NCBI RefSeq assembly: GCF_009789075.1
Contig: NZ_WNXQ01000001.1
Coordinates: 1-64,000, forward strand
Direction: 5' to 3'
DNA: 64,000 nucleotides
From: Pseudooceanicola pacificus
GTDB taxonomy: Bacteria; Pseudomonadota; Alphaproteobacteria; Rhodobacterales; Rhodobacteraceae
The position numbers and the translations under genes are program-made. Positions 1 through 8,441 of this stretch are shown here, one piece after another; position 1 is the first letter of the stretch; the number at the start of each line of letters is the position of its first letter. The notes under the pieces were generated by a model. That model had not been told where the DNA came from. It saw only the letters and a program-made list of their open reading frames with translations, and did not search any database.

Positions 1-1
1 C

Positions 2-769
2 TTCTGGTCGGTGCCCGAGGCCGCCGCGCTGCTGGCCGCGCCGGGCGCCTCGGCCCTGATCGCGCGCATCCCCTCGCTGGCCCCCGCCGCCGGGGCCGCC
101 ATCGCCGGGCCGACCTACAACGAACACGCCGCCGCCTTTGCCGCCAATGGCTGGCAGGTCGGCCCGCCGCAGGACATGCCAGGGGCGCGGGCCTCGGTCA
201 TCGTGCATCCCAACAATCCGACCGGGCATTGGCACGCCGCCGCACCGGACTCTGCGCTGAGCATCGTCGACGAAAGCTTTTGCGACACCGATCCCTCGCG
301 CTCGCTGATCGGCGCGGCGACCCGGCCCGGCAGGCTGATCCTCAAGAGCTTTGGCAAGTTCTGGGGCCTTGCGGGCCTGCGCCTCGGCTTTGCCATCGGC
401 GACCCTGCCCTGATCGCGAGGCTTGCCGAACAGCTTGGCCCCTGGCCCGTGTCGGGCCCCGCGCTGGCCATCGGCACCGCCGCGCTGAGCGATCCGGACT
501 GGGCCGCCGCGACCCGCCAGCGCCTGCAAGAGGACGCGGCGCGCCTTGACCGTCTGCTCACCCGCACCTTCACCGGCACCGGCGCGCGGGTCGCGGGGGG
601 CACCCCGCTCTTCCGCCTTTACGAGACCCCGGATGCCGCAGCCCTGCAGGACCGCCTGGCCCGGCATCGGATCTGGACGCGCATCTTTCCCTGGTCGCCA
701 ACCCTGATCCGCCTGGGCCTGCCCGGCCCGTCGGGCTGGGACCGGCTGGAACAGGCGCTGGCGGGCTGA
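2..769 (+). CDS. cobC: Threonine-phosphate decarboxylase, 5'-truncated by window edge
   Basis: PLP-dependent class I/II aminotransferase-fold enzyme that makes (R)-1-amino-2-propanol phosphate from L-threonine phosphate for the cobalamin side arm. The open frame continues upstream of the first GTG (position 11) to the window edge with in-family sequence, so the true start lies outside and about the first quarter of the protein is missing. The visible part has the cofactor-binding segment LKSFGKFWGLAGLRLGFA, in which the first Lys after SFG is the expected Schiff-base residue, and the HPNNPTG turn upstream. The next gene, cbiB/cobD, starts 8 bp after the stop and uses the aminopropanol product, which supports the call. 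In pathway nomenclature the same enzyme is called CobC (Pseudomonas) or CobD (Salmonella). Confidence 0.9.
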   Translation, partial: FWSVPEAAALLAAPGASALIARIPSLAPAAGAAIAGPTYNEHAAAFAANGWQVGPPQDMPGARASVIVHPNNPTGHWHAAAPDSALSIVDESFCDTDPSRSLIGAATRPGRLILKSFGKFWGLAGLRLGFAIGDPALIARLAEQLGPWPVSGPALAIGTAALSDPDWAAATRQRLQEDAARLDRLLTRTFTGTGARVAGGTPLFRLYETPDAAALQDRLARHRIWTRIFPWSPTLIRLGLPGPSGWDRLEQALAG

Positions 770-777
770 GCGCGGGC

Positions 778-1692
778 ATGGACACCGCCGGACTGCTGAC
801 CCTTGCCCTGCTGCTCGACGCCCTTCTGGGCGAACCCGGCTGGCTCTGGTCGCGCCTGCCGCATCCCGCCGTGCTGATGGGCCGGGGCATCGGCTGGCTG
901 GAGAGCCGTCTGAACCGCGGAACCGGGGCGCAACGCCTTGCCGCGGGGATCCTGACGCTGCTGGCGATCGTTGCCGTTGCCGGGGCAATCGGCTGGCTGA
1001 TCCAGCAGCTTGGGCCGGTGGCGATCATTCCCGCCGCCGCCATCCTGCTGGCGCAGCGCTCGCTGGTCGACCATGTGCGCGCCGTCGCTGACGGGCTGCG
1101 CATGTCGCTGGCCGAGGGGCGCCGCGCCGTGGGCCGCATCGTCAGCCGCGACACCGCCGCGATGGACGGCCCCGCCGTGACCCGCGCCGCTATCGAGAGC
1201 GCGGCCGAAAACCTGTCGGACGGGGTCATCGCCCCCGCCTTCTGGTTCCTCGTCGCCGGTCTGCCGGGGCTGGCGATCTACAAGGCGGTCAATACCGCCG
1301 ACAGCATGATCGGCTACCGCACGGACCGCTACGAACGGTTCGGCAAGGCCGCCGCGCGGGCCGACGACCTGCTGAACCTGATCCCCGCCCGGCTGACCGC
1401 GCTGATCCTGGCGGGCACTCACGGCGGGCTGGGCCACTGGCGCGACATCCTGGCCGAGGGCCGCCGCCACCGCTCGCCCAATGCCGGCTGGCCCGAGGCG
1501 GCGATGGCGCGCGCCATCGGCACCGCCCTGTCCGGCCCGCGCGCCTATGACGGGCGGATGCAGGACTTCCCTTGGGTCTTTCCCCAGGGCGACCGCGCGC
1601 CCGGCCCCGACAGGATCGACGCCGCCGTCGGGGCGCTCTGGCGGGTCTGGGCCGTGATGCTTGTGGCGAGCGCCCTGCTCTGGCTCGCCTGA
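778..1692 (+). CDS. cobD: Adenosylcobinamide-phosphate synthase (CbiB/CobD)
   Basis: Integral membrane enzyme that joins aminopropanol phosphate to adenosylcobyric acid, giving adenosylcobinamide phosphate. At 304 residues it has the normal family length. It starts with the typical LLLDALLGEP...HPAVLMGRGI segment and carries the conserved ENLSDGVIAPAFW and YKAVNTADSMIGYR motifs. Hydrophobic stretches near residues 1-15, 50-90, 155-170 and at the C-terminus fit a multi-pass membrane protein. It follows the threonine-phosphate decarboxylase by 8 bp and is probably co-transcribed with it. The name cobD follows the Pseudomonas/Rhodobacter convention; cbiB is the Salmonella name. Confidence 0.93.
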   Translation: MDTAGLLTLALLLDALLGEPGWLWSRLPHPAVLMGRGIGWLESRLNRGTGAQRLAAGILTLLAIVAVAGAIGWLIQQLGPVAIIPAAAILLAQRSLVDHVRAVADGLRMSLAEGRRAVGRIVSRDTAAMDGPAVTRAAIESAAENLSDGVIAPAFWFLVAGLPGLAIYKAVNTADSMIGYRTDRYERFGKAAARADDLLNLIPARLTALILAGTHGGLGHWRDILAEGRRHRSPNAGWPEAAMARAIGTALSGPRAYDGRMQDFPWVFPQGDRAPGPDRIDAAVGALWRVWAVMLVASALLWLA

Positions 1693-1799
1693 CCGCCCGC
1701 GCTCACGACTGCGCGAGGCTTTGCCGGGCCAGCCCTGCGCCATTGCCGATGCGCGCCAGACTGCTACGGTGCGGCGATTGCACAAACCCCGAGGCCGCC

Positions 1800-2978
1800 A
1801 TGACCCTCCGCTCCATCGTCACTGCCCTTCTCCTGACCTGCGCCGCCTCTGGCCCGGCCCTGGCGCAATGCGGCGGGGGCTTTGGCCAGTTCGTCGCGGG
1901 GCTGAAGGCCGAGGCGATCCAGCGCGGCCATGCCCCCGCCGCTGCCGACCGCTTCTTCGCCGGGGTCCGCCAGGATCCCAAGGTGATCAAGGCCGACCGC
2001 GCTCAGGGCGTGTTCCAGCTGGATTTCACCACCTTTGCCCGCCGCCTGATCTCGGCCAACCGGCTGAACACGGGGCTGTCCAAGGCGAAACAGCAGGCCG
2101 CGACATTCGACCGGATCGAACGCGAATTCGGCGTGTCGCGCGGTGTGCTGCTGGCCTTCTGGGCCTTCGAGACAGATTACGGCGCCTTCCAGGGCGATTT
2201 CAACACGCTGAACGCGCTGGTCACCCTGGCCCACGACTGCCGCCGCCCCGAGCTGTTCCGCCCCCAGATTTTCGCCGCGCTCACGCTCTATGAAAAGGGC
2301 GATTTCGACCCGGCCCGCACCACCGGTGCCTGGGCCGGTGAAATCGGCATGGTCCAGATGCTGCCCGAGGATATCCTGGAAAACGGGGTCGACGGCGATG
2401 GCGACGGGCATGTCGACCTGAAGGGATCACCCCCCGATGCGCTGATGTCGGGCGGCAAGATGCTGCGTCACCTGGGATGGCGCCCGAACGAGCCCTGGCT
2501 GCAGGAGGTCACCCTTCCCTCCGGGCTCGACTGGGCGCAGACCGGGCTGAATCACAAGAAGACAGCCGCCGAATGGACCAGCCTGGGGGTCCGCCCCCGG
2601 TCGGGCCAGTTGCTGGCGCCGGGGCTGCCCGCCTCGATCCTGATCCCGCAGGGGCGCAAGGGGCCGGCCTTCCTCGTCTATCCCAATTACGACGTCTATT
2701 TCGAATGGAACCGCAGCTTTGTCTATGTGCTGACGGCGGCCTATTTCGCCACCCGCCTGCAGGGCGCGCCGGTCTTTGACGCGGGCAATCCCGATCCCGG
2801 CCTTTCGGGCCAGCAGATGCAGACCCTGCAGCAAAAGCTGATTGCCCGGGGCTATGACGTTGGCGCGGTGGACGGGATCCTGGGGGAAAAGACGCGCGAG
2901 GCGGTGCAGTCCGTGCAGCAGCAGCTTGGCCTGCCGGCCGACGCCTGGCCGACGCCGGACCTGCTGAACCGGCTCTGA
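1800..2978 (+). CDS. MltB-type lytic murein transglycosylase with peptidoglycan-binding domain
   Basis: Periplasmic enzyme predicted to cleave peptidoglycan glycan strands with formation of 1,6-anhydro-muropeptides. The ATG at 1800 is chosen because a signal peptide (MTLRSIVTALLLTCAASGP, cleavage after ALA) follows directly; the open frame extends upstream into cobD but that part is not protein-like. Residues about 25-310 match the SLT_2/MltB domain, with the catalytic Glu in FWAFETDYGAF and the usual GEIGMVQMLPEDIL segment. A PG_binding_1 domain fills the last 60 residues (QQMQTLQQKLIARGYDVGAV). It is monocistronic and converges on smc. Confidence 0.9.
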   Translation: MTLRSIVTALLLTCAASGPALAQCGGGFGQFVAGLKAEAIQRGHAPAAADRFFAGVRQDPKVIKADRAQGVFQLDFTTFARRLISANRLNTGLSKAKQQAATFDRIEREFGVSRGVLLAFWAFETDYGAFQGDFNTLNALVTLAHDCRRPELFRPQIFAALTLYEKGDFDPARTTGAWAGEIGMVQMLPEDILENGVDGDGDGHVDLKGSPPDALMSGGKMLRHLGWRPNEPWLQEVTLPSGLDWAQTGLNHKKTAAEWTSLGVRPRSGQLLAPGLPASILIPQGRKGPAFLVYPNYDVYFEWNRSFVYVLTAAYFATRLQGAPVFDAGNPDPGLSGQQMQTLQQKLIARGYDVGAVDGILGEKTREAVQSVQQQLGLPADAWPTPDLLNRL

Positions 2979-3056
2979 CCGGGGCGGCGGTTCATCCCGC
3001 CGGACCCCGCCCGCGCCACCGGGCCGGAATGGCCCGCGCCCCGGGTTTGCAAAGCA

Positions 3057-3077
3057 CCGCGCGGCCGGACCGCGCGG
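3057..3077 (-). terminator. Hairpin just downstream of smc
   Basis: Two CCGCGCGG arms (3057-3064 and 3070-3077) flank a 5-nt loop. The hairpin starts 2 bp after the smc stop and lies in the convergent gap with the lytic transglycosylase gene. No clear U-tract follows on either strand, so it may only stabilise the 3' end. Confidence 0.45.
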
Positions 3078-3079
3078 GG

Positions 3080-6000
3080 TCAGGCCACCAGCGCCTCGGC
3101 CTTCTTCAGATCGACCGAAACCAGCTGGCTGACCCCCTGCTCCTGCATGGTCACGCCGAACAGCCGATCCATCCGCGCCATTGTCACCGCATGGTGGGTG
3201 ATCACCAGGAACCGGGTGTCGGTGCGGCGGCACATCTCGTCCATCATGTCGCAGAAGCGGGTGACGTTGGCATCGTCCAGCGGCGCGTCGACCTCGTCGA
3301 GCACGCAGATCGGCGCCGGATTCGCCAGGAAGACGGCAAAGATCAGCGCCAGCGCGGTCAGCGTCTGTTCGCCGCCGGACAGCAGGCTGAGGGTCGACAG
3401 TTTCTTGCCCGGCGGCTGGCACATGATCTCCAGCCCGGCCTCAAGCGGATCGTCGCTTTCCACCAGCATCAGGCTCGCCTCGCCCCCGCCAAAGAGGTGG
3501 GTGAAGAGCAGCGAGAAGTTCGAATTCACCTGTTCGAAGGCCGTCAGCAGCCGTTCGCGCCCCTCGCGGTTCAGGCTGGCGATGCCGCTGCGCAGGGTGC
3601 GGATCGCCTCCTCCAGATCGGACTTTTCGCTCAGCAGGGTCGCGTGTTCGCCCACGACCTCCTTCATGTCCTCCTCGGCGCGCAGGTTCACCGCGCCCAG
3701 CGAGTCGCGCTGGCGTTTCAGGCGGTTCACCTCGGCCTCGATCGCCTCGACGCCCGGCATCCCCTCGGGGTCGACGGCCAGTTCCTCCAGCAGCTGCCTG
3801 GGCGACAGCTCCAGCTCTTCGGCGATCCGTTCGGCGGCAGCGGTCACCGCCTCGTCGGCGGCGTCAGAGCGCGCCTCGGCACGGGCGCGCGCCTCGCGGG
3901 CGTCGCTGGCGGCGCGTTCGGCCTCGCGCTCGGCGGTCACGGCCTCGCGCAGCACGGTCTCGGCCTCGGCCAGGGCGTCGGCGGCGGCCTTGCGGCGGGC
4001 CTCGGCGGTTTCGATCCCGCTCGCCAGGGTCTCGCGTTCGGCGGCGATGGCGGCGGGAACATCCGCGGCCTCGGCCAGTTCCGCCTCGCTTTCGTCGCGG
4101 CGTTCGGCCAGTTCGCCAACCCGCTTGCCGGCGCTGTCCAGCCGGTTGCGCCAGTTGCCCAGTTCCCGGTCGACCTCGCCCGCGCGGCGGGTCCGGGCCT
4201 CGCCCTCGCGGCGCAACTCGTCATGGCCGGCGCGGCGCGTCATCATCGCCATGCGCGCGCCTTCGACGGCGATCTTGACCTGTTCCACCGCATTGCGGGC
4301 GGCGTCCAGGTCGCCCAGCTCCGCCACCGCCTTTTCGGCCTCGGCGGTCTGCTTGCGGGCCATCATCGCGTCTTCCTCGTGGCGCGTGACCGCCAGGCCC
4401 AGGCTTTCCAGCCGGCTTTCCGCCAGCGCCTTGTCGGCCTCGGCCCGGCTCAGCGCGCGGGCGGCATCGGCGACCAGCCGGTCGGCATCGCGGCGGGCCT
4501 GGCGGGCCAGCTTGTCGGCCTCGGCCAGGTCGGCCAGACGCTTGGCCAGATGCTCATGCGCCGCCCGCGCGCCCTCGGCCTGGTTCGAGGCCCGCTCAAG
4601 CTCCTGCTTCAGCTCTTCCAGTCGGTTGAGCTGCTGCAGGCGAAGCGCCGCAGCAGAAGGCGCATCCTCGGCCCAGGCGCGGTAGCCGTCCCACCGCCAC
4701 AGGTCGCCCTCGGTGGTCACCAGCCGCTGGCCGGGTTTCAGCTGCGCCTGCAGCCGTGCGCCATCCTCCGGGTCGACCAGCCCGATCTGCGAGATGCGTC
4801 GTTCCAGCACCTCGGGCACGGTCACGAAATTCGCCAGCGACTGCACGCCCGGCGGCAGCTCCTGCCCCGCGCCATAACCCGGAAGCCGGGTCCAGCCCGA
4901 CGGGCCGTCGGCATCCACCACCGGCGCGCGCAGGTCATCGGCCAGCGCCGCGCCAAGCGCCTTTTCATAGCCGGGGCGGACCTTGACCAGGTCCAGCACC
5001 TGCCCGCCCTCGGCCGTGTCGCGGGCCACCAGCCGGGCCAGGGCCGAGACCTCGGCCCTCAGCGCATTGACCTCGCCATCGGCGGCGGAGCGGTGCGCCC
5101 GCGCCTCTGCCTCGCGCGACTGGGTGTCGGCGCGGGCGGTTTCCGCCGACACCAGCGCCTCTTCCGCCCGGGCCGCGGTGCCCTGGGCGGTTTCCTCGTC
5201 GGCCCTGGCCGTCTCGGCCGCCTCGGCCGAGGCCTGCAGCGCCGCGCGGCTCTGCTTCACCGCGTCGCGCGCCTTCTCGGCCTCTGCCTCGGACCGGGTC
5301 AGCATCTTGCGGCTGTCGTCCAGGAACCGGTGCGCCGACTGATGGCGCGCGGCCAGGCGTGCCACGTCCTCGGTCAGCTGCGACAGCTCGTCCTCGCGCT
5401 CCTGCAGCAGGGCGGCGGCCTCGCGCGATGCCTCGGCGGCAGCCTCCAGCGCGGCGCCGTGCCCTTCGCCAGCGGCGGCCAGCTCCTTTGCCTCATCCTC
5501 CAGCCGGGCGATGGTGTCCCCGGCGTCCCGGTTCAGCCCCGCTTCGCGTTCGATATCGCGGGAAAGTTGCGAAATCCTTGATTTCAGCGCCTCGATTGCC
5601 TGGACGGCGCGATTTTCCCGCTCCGCCAGGGTGTCGCGCTCCACCTGCAAACGCTGCAGCACGGCCGAGGCAATCGCCTCTTCCTCGCGCTTGGGCGGCA
5701 GGCCCTCTTCGGCCGCCTCGCGCGCCTTGGCAGAGGTGCGCGCGCCGGTCTCGGCCTGGGCGGCGGCCGAGGTGCGTTCGCGCAGGGCGGCGGCGGCGGC
5801 GGTGCGCGCCTCGTCGGCCTCGCACCAGCGGCGATAGAGCAGCAGCCCTTCGGCCTGGCGCAGCTCGGTCCCGATGGCGCGGTAGCGGGCGGCCTGCTTG
5901 GCCTGCCGTTCCAGCTGCGCGATCTGCGCGGCCAGCTGTTCCACCACGTCGTCGACCCGCGCCAGGTTCTGCTCGGCCCCGTTCAGCTTCAGCTCGGCCT

Positions 6001-6535
6001 CGTGCCGGCGGGCGTACAGGCCCGAGATCCCCGCCGCTTCCTCAAGGATACGGCGCCGGTTCTTGGGCTTGGCGTTGATCAGCTCGGAAATCTGCCCCTG
6101 CCGCACCAGCGCCGGAGAATGCGCCCCGGTGGAGGCATCGGCGAACAGCATCTGCACGTCCCGCGCCCGCACATCCTTGCCGTTGGCCTTGTAGGCCGAC
6201 CCGACATCCCGGGTGATCCGGCGGACGATCTCGACCTGATCGGTGTCGTTGAACCCCGCAGGGGCCAGACGCTCCGAGTTGTCGATCTGCAGCGTCACCT
6301 CGGCGAAATTGCGCGCCGGGCGGCTGGCGGCACCGGCAAAGATCACGTCCTCCATCCCGCCGCCCCGCATCGCGGTGGGACGATTCTCGCCCATCACCCA
6401 GCGGAGCGCCTCCAGCAGGTTCGACTTGCCACAGCCATTGGGCCCGACGACGCCGGTCAGACCATCATGGATGATCAGATCGGTCGGATCGACGAAGCTT
6501 TTGAAGCCGGTCAGTTTGAGCTTGCTGAAACGCAC
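3080..6535 (-). CDS. smc: Chromosome segregation protein SMC
   Basis: Structural maintenance of chromosomes ATPase, 1151 residues, the normal size for alphaproteobacterial SMC. It acts as a dimer with ScpA/ScpB to compact and segregate the chromosome. The GTG at 6535 is chosen because the family N-terminus (VRFSKLKLTGFKSF) begins there; the upstream extension is not conserved-looking. Walker A is GPNGCGKSN near residue 35. A long Ala/Glu/Arg-rich coiled coil is split by a hinge near residues 500-640. The ABC signature LSLLSGGEQTL and Walker B with the catalytic Glu (ICVLDEVDAPLDD) are at the C-terminus. scpA and scpB are not in the window. Long open frames antisense to the coiled coil are composition artefacts. 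Confidence 0.96.
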   Translation of the reverse strand: MRFSKLKLTGFKSFVDPTDLIIHDGLTGVVGPNGCGKSNLLEALRWVMGENRPTAMRGGGMEDVIFAGAASRPARNFAEVTLQIDNSERLAPAGFNDTDQVEIVRRITRDVGSAYKANGKDVRARDVQMLFADASTGAHSPALVRQGQISELINAKPKNRRRILEEAAGISGLYARRHEAELKLNGAEQNLARVDDVVEQLAAQIAQLERQAKQAARYRAIGTELRQAEGLLLYRRWCEADEARTAAAAALRERTSAAAQAETGARTSAKAREAAEEGLPPKREEEAIASAVLQRLQVERDTLAERENRAVQAIEALKSRISQLSRDIEREAGLNRDAGDTIARLEDEAKELAAAGEGHGAALEAAAEASREAAALLQEREDELSQLTEDVARLAARHQSAHRFLDDSRKMLTRSEAEAEKARDAVKQSRAALQASAEAAETARADEETAQGTAARAEEALVSAETARADTQSREAEARAHRSAADGEVNALRAEVSALARLVARDTAEGGQVLDLVKVRPGYEKALGAALADDLRAPVVDADGPSGWTRLPGYGAGQELPPGVQSLANFVTVPEVLERRISQIGLVDPEDGARLQAQLKPGQRLVTTEGDLWRWDGYRAWAEDAPSAAALRLQQLNRLEELKQELERASNQAEGARAAHEHLAKRLADLAEADKLARQARRDADRLVADAARALSRAEADKALAESRLESLGLAVTRHEEDAMMARKQTAEAEKAVAELGDLDAARNAVEQVKIAVEGARMAMMTRRAGHDELRREGEARTRRAGEVDRELGNWRNRLDSAGKRVGELAERRDESEAELAEAADVPAAIAAERETLASGIETAEARRKAAADALAEAETVLREAVTAEREAERAASDAREARARAEARSDAADEAVTAAAERIAEELELSPRQLLEELAVDPEGMPGVEAIEAEVNRLKRQRDSLGAVNLRAEEDMKEVVGEHATLLSEKSDLEEAIRTLRSGIASLNREGRERLLTAFEQVNSNFSLLFTHLFGGGEASLMLVESDDPLEAGLEIMCQPPGKKLSTLSLLSGGEQTLTALALIFAVFLANPAPICVLDEVDAPLDDANVTRFCDMMDEMCRRTDTRFLVITHHAVTMARMDRLFGVTMQEQGVSQLVSVDLKKAEALVA

Positions 6536-6785
6536 GCGGCGGTCCCCTGTGAGTCCGGATGGATGATTCCGGTGGTACAGGGCAGCCTGCGGATGCACCC
6601 CCTGTGAGTCAACGCCAAGCGCGCTCCATATGGCTGCGCGACCTAGGTTATCCACAAGATATTGCGCCAAAGCAGCCAATTCGCCCCGAGTCCGGCAGGA
6701 TCATGCCGGCCCGCAAGCCCATCGGGCGGACCGCCTGCGCTGCAGGCATTGCCCGGCGCGGCACTGCCGCCGCCCCGTTTCGCCC

Positions 6786-6815
6786 TTGACGCAGGCGGCC
6801 CCGAGGGCGCAATAC
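6786..6815 (+). promoter_or_regulatory. Candidate sigma-70 promoter for the riboswitch/cbt transcript
   Basis: TTGACG at 6786-6791 and CAATAC at 6810-6815 are separated by 18 bp (17 bp if GCAATA is taken). This places transcription start near 6823, exactly where riboswitch-like sequence begins. It is called by motif and position only. Confidence 0.45.
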
Positions 6816-6822
6816 GGTAGCT

Positions 6823-7010
6823 GTATGGTTCCCCGCCAAGGGCGCAAAGCGTCCGGGGAATAATCGGGAATGCGGAATGGACGACCCAACCCGGGATCCA
6901 CAGCCGCAGCCGCCCCCGCGACTGTGAAGCGGAGAGCGGGCCCTCGGACGCCACTGGGAAACCGGGAAGGCGAGGGCCGGCACTGACCCGCAAGCCAGGA
7001 GACCGGCCAT
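6823..7010 (+). promoter_or_regulatory. Cobalamin (AdoCbl) riboswitch
   Basis: The stretch has the ordered landmarks of the cobalamin riboswitch family (Rfam RF00174). These are a GGTTCCCCGCCAAGGGCGCA-type P2/P3 start, GGGAATGCGG, the CCCCCGCGACTGTGAAGCGG core, the CACTGGGAAACCGGGAAGG arm, and the B12 box with GCAAGCCAGGAGACCGGCC at its 3' end (6991-7009). It lies 50 bp upstream of cbtB, the usual arrangement for cobalt transport genes repressed by B12. Between aptamer and start codon, GCCGTC-GGGGTT-GACGGC (7028-7045) can fold into a hairpin that abuts the ribosome-binding site AAAGGAG (7046-7052). This suggests control of translation initiation. The aptamer call is firm; the mechanism is inference. 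Confidence 0.95.
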
Positions 7011-7059
7011 GCGATCGAAACCCATCCGCCGTCGGGGTTGACGGCAAAGGAGATATGAC

Positions 7060-7230
7060 ATGACCGCACTGAGCAAATCCGCAGGCCTCGTCCGTACCGA
7101 GATCCTGGGCATCGCCGCCGTTTTCGCCCTTGGCCTGGGCATCGTGACCCTTGCCGGCCACGTGCAGGCCGCGACCCTGCATGATGCGGCGCATGACACG
7201 CGCCACGCCACCGGCTTCCCCTGCCACTGA
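7060..7230 (+). CDS. cbtB: CbtB, small subunit of predicted cobalt transporter
   Basis: 56-residue membrane protein with one hydrophobic segment (about residues 14-32, ILGIAAVFALGLGIVTLAG). It has a His-rich tail (HDAAHDTRHATGFPCH) that could bind the metal before transfer. Small size, one TM helix and the C-terminal H...FPCH are the features of CbtB. The Shine-Dalgarno AAAGGAG sits 7 bp upstream of the ATG. It is directly controlled by the cobalamin riboswitch and followed after 18 bp by cbtA. CbtAB was predicted as a cobalt transporter from its link to B12 riboswitches; direct transport data are limited. Confidence 0.9.
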   Translation: MTALSKSAGLVRTEILGIAAVFALGLGIVTLAGHVQAATLHDAAHDTRHATGFPCH

Positions 7231-7248
7231 CGGCCTGACCACAGTCAG

Positions 7249-7938
7249 ATGTTCAGACAGGTTCTGACCAGCGCGTTGTTCGCTGGGTTTGCAGCGGGGC
7301 TGATTGCCGCCGCGCTGCAACTGGTATTCGTGCAACCCGTCCTGCTGGCCTCCGAACTCTACGAGTCCGGGGAGGTCGTGCATTTTGCGGGACAGGGCAG
7401 TTCCGCCCATGTCGCCTGGGCCTTCGACCCGGTGCGCGACATGCTCAGCATCCTCTTCGCCACGCTGATCTATTGCGGCTATGCCATGCTGCTGGTCGCC
7501 GCGATGGCGCTGGCCGCCCTGCGCGGGGTCGAGATCACGCCGCGGGCCGGGCTGCTCTGGGGCATCGCCGGTTTCGTCGCGGTGCACCTCGCCCCCGCCT
7601 TCGGCCTGCCGCCGGAACTGCCCGGCAGCGCCGCCGCCGATCTGGGCGCGCGGCAGGTCTGGTGGTTCTCGACCGTCGCGGCCACGGGGATCGGGCTCTG
7701 GCTCATCGCCTTCGGCACCGGCCCGGTGCCGCGCGTGATCGGCGCGCTGGCGATCCTGGCCCCGCAGGTCATCGGCGCTCCGCATCCCGACACCTTCGTC
7801 GGCCCGGTGCCGCCGGAACTCGCCGGCCTCTTCGCCGCGCGCGCGCTTGGAGTCGGCTTTGCGGCCTGGACGTTGCTCGGCCTCTTCGCCGGCTGGTTCT
7901 GGCAGCGCGAGGCCACGATGCAGGCACAGGAGGCCTGA
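7249..7938 (+). CDS. cbtA: CbtA, membrane subunit of predicted cobalt transporter
   Basis: 229-residue multi-pass membrane protein with about five hydrophobic segments (residues roughly 5-30, 68-92, 98-120, 140-165, 200-220). It starts MFRQVLTSALFAGFAAGLIA and contains the LVFVQPVLLASELYE segment seen in CbtA proteins. It is expected to form the cobalt channel with CbtB in the inner membrane, supplying Co2+ for corrin ring insertion by CobN. It is the second gene after the riboswitch, and the next gene's GTG starts one base after its TGA, so translation is probably coupled. Confidence 0.9.
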   Translation: MFRQVLTSALFAGFAAGLIAAALQLVFVQPVLLASELYESGEVVHFAGQGSSAHVAWAFDPVRDMLSILFATLIYCGYAMLLVAAMALAALRGVEITPRAGLLWGIAGFVAVHLAPAFGLPPELPGSAAADLGARQVWWFSTVAATGIGLWLIAFGTGPVPRVIGALAILAPQVIGAPHPDTFVGPVPPELAGLFAARALGVGFAAWTLLGLFAGWFWQREATMQAQEA

Positions 7939-7939
7939 G

Positions 7940-8440
7940 GTGAAGAACACGCTCTTCATGCTGGTCATCGGGCTCTTCTTCGGCACCGGCCTGGGCTTTC
8001 TGCTGGCACAGGCCGCTCCGGCCCCCGAGATGGCGCATGACCACTCCGCCCACGGCGCGCCGCATGACGACAACGGCCCGCTGGACGGGGCGATGGCAGG
8101 GCACGACCATTCCAAGCTGATCGAAACCGGGACCCCGGTCCCCTCGGTCAGCGCCGAGGTCATGCCCGAAGGTGGCGGCGGGCTGAACATCCATATCAGC
8201 CTGGAAAATTTCGCCTTCGCCCCCGACAAGGTGAACGGGCCCGCCACCCCCGGCGAGGGCCACGCCCATATCTACGTCAACGGCGTCAAGGAGCTGCGCG
8301 CCTACGGTCCCTGGGTGAACATCGCGGGGCTGAAGCCCGGCCCGGCCGAGGTGCGCATCACGCTGAACGCCAACAGCCACGAACAGCTCGCCCATGACGG
8401 TCAGCCGATCGAGGCGACCTATCAGGTGACGGTGGAATGA
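7940..8440 (+). CDS. His-rich exported/membrane-anchored protein of the cobalt locus, function unknown
   Basis: 166-residue protein with an N-terminal signal or anchor (KNTLFMLVIGLFFGTGLGFLL). A His/Asp-rich linker (HDHSAHGAPHDD... AGHDHSK, residues about 35-68) comes next. The folded domain of about 100 residues (GGGLNIHISLENFAFAPDKV...) looks like an all-beta, cupredoxin-like periplasmic fold. The GTG at 7940 is taken because it follows the cbtA stop by one base and gives an intact export signal; the longer upstream frame lies inside cbtA. Its place in the riboswitch-led cluster and its His content suggest periplasmic cobalt capture or delivery to CbtAB. That role is inference; I do not recognise a named family. 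Confidence 0.75.
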   Translation: MKNTLFMLVIGLFFGTGLGFLLAQAAPAPEMAHDHSAHGAPHDDNGPLDGAMAGHDHSKLIETGTPVPSVSAEVMPEGGGGLNIHISLENFAFAPDKVNGPATPGEGHAHIYVNGVKELRAYGPWVNIAGLKPGPAEVRITLNANSHEQLAHDGQPIEATYQVTVE

Positions 8441-8441
8441 A

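Noticed and set aside
3029-5581. An 850-codon plus-strand frame across the smc coiled coil
   Set aside because: SMC is certain on the minus strand; the frame is a mirror of Ala/Glu-rich coiled-coil codons.
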